64,000 nt of DNA from Trichodelitschia bisporula (Eukaryota > Ascomycota > Dothideomycetes > Phaeotrichales > Phaeotrichaceae), in contig ML996694.1 of NCBI GenBank assembly GCA_010356995.1, positions 609,163-673,162 of the forward strand, read 5' to 3'. Numbering within the stretch: the stretch's first letter is position 1; every line of letters starts with the position of its first letter. Shown in pieces: positions 21,622-31,700 of the stretch. Made by a program: the position numbers and the translations under genes. The notes below the pieces were generated by a model, which was not told the origin of the DNA, made no database searches, and worked only from the letters and a program-made list of their open reading frames with translations.

Positions 21622-23343
21622 CTACCCTAACCTCACCTTCCTCCACATTCTCAAGCACTCCTGCAAGTCTCCCACGATGCTTCCACTCTCGCCGCCCGAC
21701 GTCTCGCGTATTAGAGCCATAACACACGAAGCGTACGCGAACGTCAACTGCTCCCTCTTCAGCATCTCAACATGGCCCTTCGTCATCCCTCCATCCGCCC
21801 AATTCCGCCACGTCTCCAGCATATCCGCAACCGCACGCGCCATCTCCGCCTCCGCCATCATCCCCCAAAGCACACCCTCCACAACCACCGCCACCGTCGC
21901 TTCAGGCTGTACATAGCCCTTCTCAACCAACCACCTCACATTCGCATCCGCCACAACCCCAACCCCCAACCGCTGACTCCCCAGCGCCTCCTTAATCTCC
22001 CTCTCAGCCTTCTGCTCCTCCCTCAAGCGTCTCCTCCCCATCTCCGCCATCATCTCATGATTCTCCTCCAAAAACCGCGCCTGCCTCGCCTTCGCCGCCT
22101 CAGCAGGCGGCAATCGTCCCTCCTCCATCATGCGCCGCATCCGCGCCTGCGCCTTTACCGCCCTTTCATGCACCTCGAGCCTATCATCGAACGGCGCGCG
22201 CCACACCGGCACTGCGTCCTCGGCGAGCGCGCTGAGCAGCACCAGCACGCCGCAGGGCACCACCTCGCGCTGCGCGAGTGTGTGGATTGCGGAGGGGATG
22301 GCGTAGCTCCAGAGTCCGTTTGTGGGGGCGCCGAGGGCGGTGGCGCCGCAGGCGAACCAGGTTGCTACGAGGTTGGTGTCGTTGGTGGAGGGGAGCAGGT
22401 GGGGGAAGCGCAGGGGTTGGTGGGTCAGGCCATGTGAGGCGTGGGAGAGGCCGAAGGGGCCGAGGCGGAGGCGGATGGTGTGGGCGCCGGCGAGGGTGGT
22501 TGGGGTGAGGGCGGTTTGGGCGGAGAGGTGAGACTGGCGTTTGAGGGAGTGGAGGGAGATGGAGTCGGATTTGGAGTCGGAGGCTTGGGAATCGGGGATG
22601 GCGGACTCAGGTTCGGCTTCAGATGCTGGGATCTCGGGCTCGGAGGGCTTAGCGTCTTCCGAGTCGAGAGTCAAATCGGTTGGCGCGCTGGGCGTCGGAG
22701 TGGTCGGCTCGTGGAGTTCCATCCAGTACGGAGGGAGGTCACGTACGCTACGCCGATCCCAGCCTGGCTCCCAATATAGCGTTAGCGAGAGGATGCCATC
22801 GGAGTCATCACTAGCCGACACACTCAACACGGCCTCCGCCGAGCACGGACTAACAAGTAGCTTTGTCCCTACCGGCGTCCAGAGGCCGGAGCCCCGGAGA
22901 TCGGAGAAACCGTCCGGGGCAATCACAGCCCCACGATCCAGGAGAAAAGCGAGCAAAGCCGCAAATTCGATTTCGGCCTGTGGTTGGTGGAGCTCGTCGT
23001 GGTACTGCAGACGATAGCCCTTAGTGCCGATTGAGAGCTCGCGCCAGTTGAAGACGGTCCAAGAGCCGCCCTTCAGCGTAGAAGGGGCGGGCGAGAGCTC
23101 GAAGTACGGCGCGTCATAGCGGTCCAGTGGGGCGATGCTTTTGCGCGGGATTTCGATCTCGATTATGCCGGAGAGGAGGCTGCTGCGCGTGATGGAGGCG
23201 ACGCCGTTGCGGTCCAGGGTGCGGCGGATGTCCCGTAGGGTCAGGAGGGATTTGAGGCAGGTATAGAGGGTGGGGAGCACGCCGAGGACGGCAAGCGGGA
23301 CGCCGATATAGGTTATTATGTCGACGGCGGAGGCGGAGGCCAT
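21622..23343 (-). CDS. Conserved fungal protein of unknown function, N-terminal membrane anchor
   Basis: A single exon of 573 residues. The N-terminus has one hydrophobic segment (TYIGVPLAVLGVLPTLYTCL, about residues 11-30) followed by a basic stretch, so it is probably membrane-anchored. The middle contains beta-rich globular sequence (YWEPGWDRRSVRDLPPYWME) and a Ser/Pro/Glu-rich linker (about residues 210-265). Around residues 400-470 there is a highly charged helix, EEGRLPPAEAAKARQARFLE followed by ENHEMMAEMGRRRLREEQKA, and then a final helical domain. I do not recognise a named domain. The ATG at 23343 is the first in the frame and has no competing upstream start. Confidence 0.82.
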   Translation of the reverse strand: MASASAVDIITYIGVPLAVLGVLPTLYTCLKSLLTLRDIRRTLDRNGVASITRSSLLSGIIEIEIPRKSIAPLDRYDAPYFELSPAPSTLKGGSWTVFNWRELSIGTKGYRLQYHDELHQPQAEIEFAALLAFLLDRGAVIAPDGFSDLRGSGLWTPVGTKLLVSPCSAEAVLSVSASDDSDGILSLTLYWEPGWDRRSVRDLPPYWMELHEPTTPTPSAPTDLTLDSEDAKPSEPEIPASEAEPESAIPDSQASDSKSDSISLHSLKRQSHLSAQTALTPTTLAGAHTIRLRLGPFGLSHASHGLTHQPLRFPHLLPSTNDTNLVATWFACGATALGAPTNGLWSYAIPSAIHTLAQREVVPCGVLVLLSALAEDAVPVWRAPFDDRLEVHERAVKAQARMRRMMEEGRLPPAEAAKARQARFLEENHEMMAEMGRRRLREEQKAEREIKEALGSQRLGVGVVADANVRWLVEKGYVQPEATVAVVVEGVLWGMMAEAEMARAVADMLETWRNWADGGMTKGHVEMLKREQLTFAYASCVMALIRETSGGESGSIVGDLQECLRMWRKVRLG

Positions 23344-24209
23344 GTTGGCGGCTGTTGGTGCCCGAAGAGGCGAGATGACCAGAACTCCCAGAATTGATAG
23401 ACTGATGAAAGGACAGGAAATAATATCTTCTCCTATACGAGTATATGGCAGAAACGAATGACTTCGAGTCTACATCCGTACATCCGTAAGAATGTGACGA
23501 TCCTTCACTAGTTCATGTTGAGCAGACCACAACGGATACTGGCCGTTTACAATCAGCAAAATCCTGGTGATGATTGAAGCGACCGACCTCGCTCACGAGA
23601 TACTGATGCTGACGCTCCGTTGGGCTTCTCCAGGCGGAAACATCAAAGCCCGCTGGATTCAAAATCGATGTCGAGACAGAGATGGTGACTTCGTAGACAT
23701 CCTGTAGCACGTGTAGGTTGTCCAGCCTGCAGCCACAGGGGGGTGGCTTATCAGCCTGCTCGTGGCGTCGCTCCTGCAAAGTCCCAATAATATCGCATAA
23801 CGAAAGGTTAACCAACAAAACTTCAGACAGAAAGGCTTCCTCCCGCAACACCTCTTCGAAAGCCGTAGACAGCCGTGACAGCCTAGAGTTCAGATGATGG
23901 ACGCAAGTCTTCCATCGTATCGAACTCGAGTCTCTTACGGAGTAATACCATCCGTACGCAGTCCGACAGACCCGTCCAGCCTTCGCGGCAAGCATCCACC
24001 GCCCTCTCCGCGCCTCCCACCCACGAATCTGTGTTTGCCTCACTCAGCGCGGCTGCAGCTAACCGGGTACATGGCGGGAAGCGGAGCAAAAGTAAACAGT
24101 AGAACTAGTTCTAGTCGGCCAAAACAAATGCACCTAACATAAACAGCCTGTATTGTGCTCTTGGGGGCACCTCGTTTGATCCATCTCGCTTTTTGCTTCG
24201 TACATCGTC
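23344..24209. other. Intergenic region with one uncertain ORF
   Basis: Promoter side of the minus-strand unknown gene and of the plus-strand DUF4246 gene. It contains the uncertain frame at 23513-23995, listed separately. Around 24090-24120 are CTAGTTCTAGT-like repeats. No other coding sequence is supported. Confidence 0.5.
23513..23995 (-). CDS. Uncertain ORF, no family recognised
   Basis: From an ATG at 23995 the frame runs 160 residues. The part HHLNSRLSRLSTAFEEVLRE and what follows (FLSEVLLVNLSLCDIIGTLQ) looks like genuine amphipathic helices, and codon choice is not obviously random. However, the first 30 residues are unconvincing, a second frame is open over the upstream bases, and a GTAAGA donor with a TAG acceptor 56 bases later suggests that the true first exon may use another frame. 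I could not find a splice solution with a clean start. It may be a real short gene or a decayed one. Confidence 0.35.
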   Translation of the reverse strand: MLAAKAGRVCRTAYGWYYSVRDSSSIRWKTCVHHLNSRLSRLSTAFEEVLREEAFLSEVLLVNLSLCDIIGTLQERRHEQADKPPPCGCRLDNLHVLQDVYEVTISVSTSILNPAGFDVSAWRSPTERQHQYLVSEVGRFNHHQDFADCKRPVSVVVCST

Positions 24210-25984
24210 ATGGCCTCTCAGAAGATCAAGCTTCTGGGTTTCGGCCTTCCGCTCTGTCCCCAATCTTATTCCTATCGAGACCGCCCTTCCATTCCCACAG
24301 ACATGTTGAAATGGGAAGATGCTCCACTAGTGACTCTGCATGAGCGGAAAATGCTTAAAATCATCGAAAGATTCACGAACGAGCCGGAGTGGCGGGCAAA
24401 GGTTTTTGACGAGACCGCTGTCGCACAGTGGAAGACCGTCACCCTTGCTCGCAAAGCCTTTCGAAATATCTCCGACAAAGCGTTTGACTTCGTCAGTATT
24501 CTCATTTATATTCATGCCTTCTTTGGCGTTCCTAGTGCATCGCTGAGCTCTGCGACAAGGCCGGCAAAAACGTCGACATTGACTCGGTCGCCGTCTTGGA
24601 CACAGAACTCGCCGTCATTAAATCTGACGATCTGATCTCAGAAGAGCTGCGCCAGGAGCTGATTGAGGGCGTAAAGGTCCTCGAGAACGTACCTGAGTAA
24701 CTCAAGGACTGGCGCCCGAAGGCCAACAACAATGGGAGAATGCACTGGCAGTACGAGGAGTGGCGTCCGAGTCCCAGCAATATGGTCTTAGACCTTGTAG
24801 ACCCATCACTGTATTCGCTGATGTATGGCCGCTCGCGTGTTCTCCCGAACAAAACCATCTCGGTGGAGAACTGCCTCCAGCACTGTGGCAAGGGTGGCAT
24901 TATTCGCGCCCCTCCATACTCAGGTTCGGGAGGTAATAGACACTGGTCCAGAAAGTTCCAATGGCTGCCGTCAGAAGTCGGCTTTACGGATGACGGAGTC
25001 AAGGTTCTCAGTTACATCAACAACTTGCACCCCAAGACACATGCAAATCTCTACACCGTTGCCGAGAAGTACATTGCAAAGGCGGTGCCAATTTGGAACC
25101 AGGTGCTGTCGAACTTTGGCCTTGCCGATCATGGGCGCTCCTTACGCATCTATCCGAGATCCTTCTCCGGACGGCGGCCGGAGCCGATGGAGTACTCCGA
25201 ATGGATGCCTGTCAACCTCACATCAATGAATCTTCGCGAAAAGTTCCCTCAAGGTCTCCAGGTCATCGTCCAGTTGGTCAACATCCACCTTACCCCTGAG
25301 AACCCGCGGTATGAAGGCGGTCAAAATCGCGTCGAGGGTATGCTCAACGAGCACATCTGCTCCACGCTCCTTTACGACTATGACTGCGAGAACATCACCG
25401 CCAGCTATCTCGAATTTTACCAGATGATTAGCCACGATGCCCTGGAGGAGGTGATAGAAAACATGTGCGACAGCAAGTGTACGTCGAGGTTGTACGACGT
25501 ACATCATGATGAGCCTCCGCTGTAGCAAATGGGTCCCATACTCACGCGCCAGGGCCGTGCCATCGGTTTTCCCAATGTCCAACAACATCGCATAACGCCC
25601 TTCAAGCTCGCTGGTCGGACCAAGCCGGGGCACCGCAAGATTCTGGCTCTGTTCCTCGTCGACCCCAGCCAGCGTGTCCTGTCGACGGCGAACGTGCCAC
25701 CGCAGCAGCGGGACTGGTGGGCTCAGGCCGTGAGGATGGAGAGAACGGGGAAGCTGTCGCAGTTGCCAGCAGAGCTGTTCAATAATGTCATGGAAAATGT
25801 TGATTTTCCCAGTTCGCTGACTGAAGCGAAGACCCAACGGGAAGAATCCAGGACGGAGCGGAAAGGCCACGAGCGCAGTGTCGATAGTAGGCTCACCTTC
25901 TCCGCTAAGAATTCGAGACCACCCGCCCGGTACTTTCCTGAAGCTGCCCAAGAAAGTATGTCGTTCCTAACTGAGGTAAACTAG
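24210..25984 (+). pseudogene. DUF4246-family gene interrupted by two in-frame stops
   Basis: DUF4246 proteins are large fungal proteins of unknown biochemical function. The start MASQKIKLLGFGLPLCPQSY and the 44-nt intron at 24492-24535 lead into FCIAELCDKAGKNVDI as in the family. The coding frame is then broken by TAA at 24698-24700 and TAG at 25523-25525. Reading through both, the frame stays open and family-like on each side: first SNMVLDLVDPSLYSLMYGRS, later GRAIGFPNVQQHRITPFKLA and VLSTANVPPQQRDWW. No frameshift is evident. The last 30 codons before the stop at 25982 no longer resemble the usual family C-terminus. The simplest reading is a young pseudogene with two nonsense changes; a sequencing error or programmed recoding/editing is less likely. 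Confidence 0.8.
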
Positions 25985-26705
25985 GCTACGAGGCCGTCTG
26001 CCATGGTAGCAAACCAAACCTCCGGCAACCTAGAAAGTGCTGGCAAACAGGTGTGGTTAAGTATCGAGATAGCCTCTAGGAGTGACTTACGAAGCGCAAT
26101 ATCATGAAGTTTCAACACTTCTACACGGCCTGAAATGATGCCTTTGCGCGATACATAGAGGGTTGAGCGACTTCACTGAATTGCTGGTTCTTCGTAAATG
26201 GCCCGACCCCATGCCTTCTCCACAAAGGGGTGGATGCTTCGTTTCGGCACGCCTTGCCTTCCACTTTTGTTTGCCAAGCCTCGCCAACCCCAACCAACCG
26301 TTAGGGAGGCTCCCGCTGCCAGGCACACCCAACGACAACCTCACAGCTTCATGGATCAACACTTTCTGCCAACTGCTTCAAAGGTCTTTTGCTAGACTAT
26401 CCCCCCGGGTCATGCTGCTCATATACGCATATGGTAGAAGGAACGTACTTGATCAGTTTTTGACCCACCAGGGACAGAAGTAAGTCAGTTGAACAGTTGA
26501 AAAATGCCAAGACCTAGGCTGATAGCTTCACTCTACGGTAGCTTTGGTTCGACTACCGGCATACACAGTATAAGGCGGCTTGCCTCTCAACAGGAGCTTT
26601 TGTGAGCCCTACGGCCAAATAGCTGTATATACTTTATACAGTACTTTGGTGCACTCTGCCCCTATCATCCTTAGAGTCAAGGAAACCTTCGCCGTTTCCG
26701 CCGAC
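25985..26705. other. Intergenic region, no gene seen
   Basis: Follows the broken DUF4246 gene and carries the Ctk3 promoter. Several short frames overlap here on both strands without family resemblance. A TATA-like stretch (TATATACTTTATA) near 26626 is a plausible core promoter element for Ctk3. Confidence 0.5.
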
Positions 26706-27587
26706 ATGGCCGATCCTTTTGCAATCCGCCTCAATTTCAAGAAGCAATGCCTGGAGAAGCTCACCTCCAGCTTCTCCTCTCAGAGCCGTGCCGTCGCGTA
26801 CGCGCTTCGGTCTCGAGAGCATGCCGAGGATCTCCATCAGTGCATTTTAGAGCAGATGGATGAGGTTAGGCCTTTCGCACTCGGCGACGCTTCCCAACTA
26901 ATATGCTAAGGGCTCTATCAACCTCCGCGCCAATCTCGTGTACTTCTGGGAGCTCCTCTGTGAGGAAGCCAAGCGCGATGACGTCCCGCAGTACGCTACG
27001 TACTTGAATCGCGACGCCATGATCGTCTGCGAGCGCGCGGTGCCAAACAACGACATTGCCGCAGTCAATATAACTCCGCTGCGCGAGGTAAGTGCCATTT
27101 CTATCGAAGTGCTCTCTAACATACTGCAGGTCTTCACCAGACTGGCTAAGAAAAATATCATCTCCCGGTCTCGCCTCTCTCAAATTAACGCATATATCCG
27201 CGAGCGCGAGGCTCTATCGCGCATCGAAACTGTACGCTCTGTCGACACCATGACTACGCCACAGCGCGCCCCGTCCGCCGGCTTCGATCTGACTGAGGAT
27301 CCGGCCAACCAACCCGATGGCATCACGGCCATGTCCGACCGCGAGATCGAGCAGAGGATGGAGGAAGACCGCGATCGGCAGCGACGGCTGCGCGAGGCCT
27401 GGGCAATCAACCCCGAGACTGAGCTTCGGGACATCGTAGGTTATGAGCTCAAATTTCAGGAGAAGTTCATTAACCACTTTCATAGCCCATTAAGAAGAAA
27501 TACGACCCCGCTATATCTTCGGATAGGCAAGCGTATGATGCGGCGCATGCAGCGCACTTTGCTAAAGCGACGCACAAGCGTGCTTAG
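26706..27587 (+). CDS. CTK3: CTD kinase subunit gamma, Ctk3 (CID domain)
   Basis: Regulatory subunit of the CTDK-I kinase complex, which phosphorylates Ser2 of the RNA polymerase II C-terminal domain in the nucleus. Four exons (26706-26864, 26911-27087, 27130-27435, 27495-27587) give 244 residues. The N-terminal CID-like helical domain has MADPFAIRLNFKKQCLEKLT, then AVAYALRSREHAEDLHQCIL and INLRANLVYFWELLCEEAKR. The C-terminal block (MSDREIEQRMEEDRDRQRRL and REAWAI) is diagnostic, and the end AYDAAHAAHFAKATHKRA resembles the short C-terminal helix of relatives. The first intron uses a GTTAGG donor and the last intron an unusual TTAAG acceptor, so exon 4 is the least certain part. Confidence 0.86.
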
Positions 27588-27910
27588 ACAGGATTGTGGA
27601 TTGGCGTTTGGCGAGACATGGAAGAGGCAATTCAATGGATACGAAGTGGATTTCAGTGGATACCACGTGGCGAAGTGGCGTTGGGTCTATGGTTTAGAAC
27701 TAGGTGGTAGGCGTCTCAACAACCTTGCTGGAGGTACCCTTGCGCAACACGTCTGAATACATCGTTTTGGCATTTACCTCTCGAGAATTGCCCATAGTGG
27801 TCCCATGATGCGTGACCATGTCCATTAGATCCCCAAACTCCGGTTATGCTTACAAGGTGCCCTCGTAGAATACATCAAGACGCCTATGCCGAGCTCGTCA
27901 GATGCAGCGC
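27588..27910. other. Convergent gap between Ctk3 and mitochondrial L12
   Basis: About 320 bases of shared 3' flank. The sequence has no recognisable gene or repeat. Confidence 0.45.
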
Positions 27911-28512
27911 CTATTCCATGGTGACAACGGCTCCGAGCGCTTTGAGCGTCTCGACGATCTTCTCGCACTCCTCCTTGGGCACCGCCTCCTTCATGATCTT
28001 CGGCGCGCTCTCCACAAACTTCTTGCTGTCCACCAAGCTCAGCCCCAGCATGCTCTTGATCTCCTTGATCACCTTGGGCTTCGCTCCGGCGTCGAAAGAT
28101 TGAAGCTTCAGGTTGAACAGCGTCTTCTCTTGTACCACAGGCGCCGCCTCCTCCTCCTCGACCGGCGCGGGTGCAGCCGCCTGCGCGGGGCCTGCAGCCA
28201 TGAATCCTCCCATGGGCATGTCAGGAAGGTTTAATCGTGACTAGGAGTAGAAGGGTCAGCGATGCTGCAATTGCGATTGCACCCAAACCTGCGGGGCCGC
28301 AGTACCTTGAGAAGCTTGATCAAGTCAGCCGTCTCCAGCAGCGTCAGCTTCCCAATCTCGTCCACAATGCCCTCGATCTTGGGATTCGCGGCCACGGCGG
28401 CCTCGGTGCTCTGCCAGCGCCGCTGCCGGACGAAGCTTGTGGTGCATTGGGGGGTGCGCGCGACGGCAGCGCGGGCAGCGTGGGTGCAGCACCTTAGAGC
28501 GGTTCGGGACAT
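27911..28512 (-). CDS. MRPL12: Mitochondrial large-subunit ribosomal protein bL12m
   Basis: Stalk protein of the mitochondrial ribosome that recruits translational GTPases. Exons 28512-28306 and 28240-27911 (65-nt intron) give 178 residues. It has an Arg-rich mitochondrial presequence (MSRTALRCCTHAARAAVART, ending near FVRQRRWQST), the N-terminal dimerisation helices (IVDEIGKLTLLETADLIKLL), an Ala/Pro/Glu hinge, and the C-terminal L7/L12 domain. That domain carries EKTLFNLKLQSFDAGAKPKV, IKEIKSMLGLSLVDSKKFVE and ECEKIVETLKALGAVVTME. Its start lies 275 bp from the divergent midasin ATG. Confidence 0.95.
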
Positions 28513-28787
28513 AGCTGTGTGTGTGCGAGTGCGGTGGTGGGGGTGGAGTACGGAGGTACGGGTCGTCTGCGGTCGCCTCAAGACTGGCGGCCGAAATTCT
28601 GAGCCCGAAATTCTCCAGACGCATGGACCTCTTGGCGTGAGGTGCAAGTTCGGTGGCCGGCGAAACCTCCGAGTTGACGTTGCAGGGGTCTCATGAAATT
28701 TCCTGAGGCTGTGGATTTGCGACAACTTTTCTTGAAGTCAAGCGCTCGACGACGAGCCTTTGTGTTTTCACGCCCTAAAACTCAGAT
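28513..28787. promoter_or_regulatory. Divergent promoter shared by mitochondrial L12 and midasin
   Basis: The 275 bases between the two start codons must serve both genes, one for the mitochondrial ribosome and one for 60S subunit assembly. A growth-linked co-regulation is plausible from function only; no specific factor site is claimed. Confidence 0.5.
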
Positions 28788-31700
28788 ATGGAGTGTTCGC
28801 ATGATCTCTCACTGCTACTAAGCTGTGTTCCCGATTTACCTGTTGAACTCGTCGAAATAATCCGTCATGGATCAAACGAAGCATTCCTCACAGCTCTCTC
28901 TACCGCCACTCTGCTACCGCAGTACACCGACCTTCTCTTCCCGTATCTCAAACCCATATTCCCCGAAATATGCTCACGATGGATGTCCAATCCAAACGGC
29001 GCTCAGGTTCTTGCGGCGTTTGGACGAATAATACCATTTGCGCCGTACCTCGCTGAGTACGCAGAACGATACTTTGAGGTTACGCTCAACGATGCGATCG
29101 ACCTCACGAACATATCAGATGTTGGCCCGAGCGAGGAGCGGTTACTGGGCCTCTTCAGAATGCTTGCGTGCGAGTCGCAAAGCTTTGCGCGCCGCCTCGA
29201 TCTCGGGCGCATATATGAGAACCTTCAGCACAAGTCGGGGTCGGTGCAGTACCTCTCGATCCGAATAATATGTATTCTTCTGGGCGCTGCCGACTGTGCG
29301 ATGGAGGAGATGGTGTACAAATACCTGGGCAACACGGAAATCACAGGCGCAAGAGACGGAATGGTCATCGACTACCGATTCCTCAGTCTGTGGGAAGAAG
29401 AGCGGTTCAAGGCCATGACGAAGAAGCTCCGTTCGGTGGACGAGATGAGGCAGACAGAAATCGAACTGTTGTGCAGAAGAGTCTTGCGCCCGGTTGATCT
29501 CTCGCCACTCTCCGTGGATGTTTTTGGCGTACTCATGCCTCGCCTCGTTGACACGCCGTCGGAAACCCACCGCGTCGACAGCCTTGTTCCTACCCATACG
29601 GCAGTAGAGAATGTCCGTAACCTGGCTCAGAATCTTCTCAAGTCAGATGCGCTGCTGTTGACTGGACTGGCCGGTGCCGGGAAGACGGCCATCATCACAT
29701 ATCTCGCAAAACAACTGAACAAGCTGGACTCCATGGTCACGCTCCACTTGAACCAGCAAAGTGATGCGAAGCTCTTAGTTGGCATCTACACCTCCGGCAC
29801 AACACCAGGAACTTTTGTCTGGCGGCCAGGAGCACTTACCACGGCCGTTCGTGAGGGCCGCTGGGTATTCATTGAGGATCTAGACCGGGCACCAAACGAA
29901 GTCATGAGCACGCTGCTGCCACTAATTGAACGGGGGGAGCTGTTGATTCCGGGCCGAGGCGAGGTTTTAAAGGCCGCCCGCGGCTTCAAGATCATCGCTA
30001 CAATGCGGACCACCTCGAACCTGCGCGGGCAGGAGCAGCTTGTTAGAGCACACAATATCGGCACGCGTTTCTGGCAACGTGTCTCGGTGGCCATGCTGCC
30101 GGATGAGGAACTTGGACATATTGTAAGGGAAACCTATCCTGTACTGAAGGCTCACGCGCCGCAAGTCATCCGTGTCTACTCGCAGATACAGGCACTGTTG
30201 AAGGGGTCTGGATTTTCCGCGGAAGTCAAGACGGGCGCGGCGCGCGCTTTAACGCCGAGAGATCTGTTTAAGTGGTGTGGACGGATGGCGTCGTTTCTTT
30301 CGAATGCCAAAGACTTTACGGACGGCGACGTGGATGACATGTTCCTCGAGGCGATTGACTGCTTTGCTGGGCATCTCCCCGTTGGGCGCGCTCTGGAGAT
30401 CATTGCTTCTTGCATTGCCCAGGAGCTACGCATTGACCCGATGAGGAGGGACCACCTGCTTCAAAATCGGGAGGTTAGCTTCCAACCTTCGAAGGATGGC
30501 TCTGGATCTATTGTCGTTGGCCGAGTTCGACTTCAGCGCAAGGGAGGCAGCCGACCGAAGAGACAAGAACGAGCGCCCTTTGCGAGGAATCACCACACAC
30601 TTCAGCTGCTCGAGAAGCTTGCAGTTGGGGTGAAGCAGCAGGAACCTCTACTGCTGGTTGGCGAGACTGGCATTGGAAAAACCACCTGCATTCAGCATCT
30701 AGCTGAGCGCCTTGGCCGGAAGATGGTCGCGTTCAACTTGTCGCAGCAAAGCGAGAGCAGCGATCTGCTCGGTGGGTTTAAGCCAGTCAACGTCCGAAGC
30801 CTGATCATGCCTCTGAAGGATGAGTTCGATGACTTGTTCCGCGCAACCTTCTCGAACAAAGACAACCGGCAGTTTTCGGACATGCTAGGCAAATGTCTCG
30901 CTAGAGCCCAGTGGAAACGTGTCTGCAAGCTGTGGGCTAGTGCGATCGCTGAGGTTGAGCGCAAGTTCCGGTCCAGCACTCCTTCATCACCTCGCGCCTC
31001 GGAGAGCCATCATCCTCGAAAGCGCCAGAAGGTCGATTCGAATGGGGAGACTGTGAGCTCCAAGCTTTCGCCTGAGCTCCATCAGCGATGGGAAAAGTTC
31101 TCTGCCGATATCAAGAGAATTGAGGCGCAGCTGATGAGCAAATCAGACGCCCTGGCCTTTACCTTCATCGAGGGTAACATCGTCAAAGCGGTTCGGAATG
31201 GTGACTGGGTGCTTCTCGATGAAATCAACCTTGCAACTCCGGACACCCTCGAAGCGCTTGTCGACCTTCTGGGAGGAAGTCTCGGCGATGCCCCGTCAAT
31301 TTTGCTCACTGAGAGTGGCAAGATTGAACGAGTGGTTGCACATCCAGACTTCCGCCTCTTCGCTGCGATGAACCCTGCAACAGACGTGGCGAAGCGTGAT
31401 CTCCCTCCAGGAATTCGCTCGCGCTTCACGGAAATCTATGTGGATAGCCCGGACCGAGACCCGCGGAGTTTGCAGAGCATCGTCGAGAGCTATCTTGACA
31501 AGAACAGCTTGGATCGGGTCTTAGTCTCTGATGTCACAGAGCTCTACATGCAGATCCAGAAGATGGCGGCTTCGAACGTTCTTGCTGATGGTGCAGGGCA
31601 GAAGCCGCATTTCAGCTTGCGTACGCTCACGCGTACGCTGGTATATGCACGGGACGTAGTCTCGCTCGGTGGTCCGACTGCGAAAGATCGGTTCTACCGC

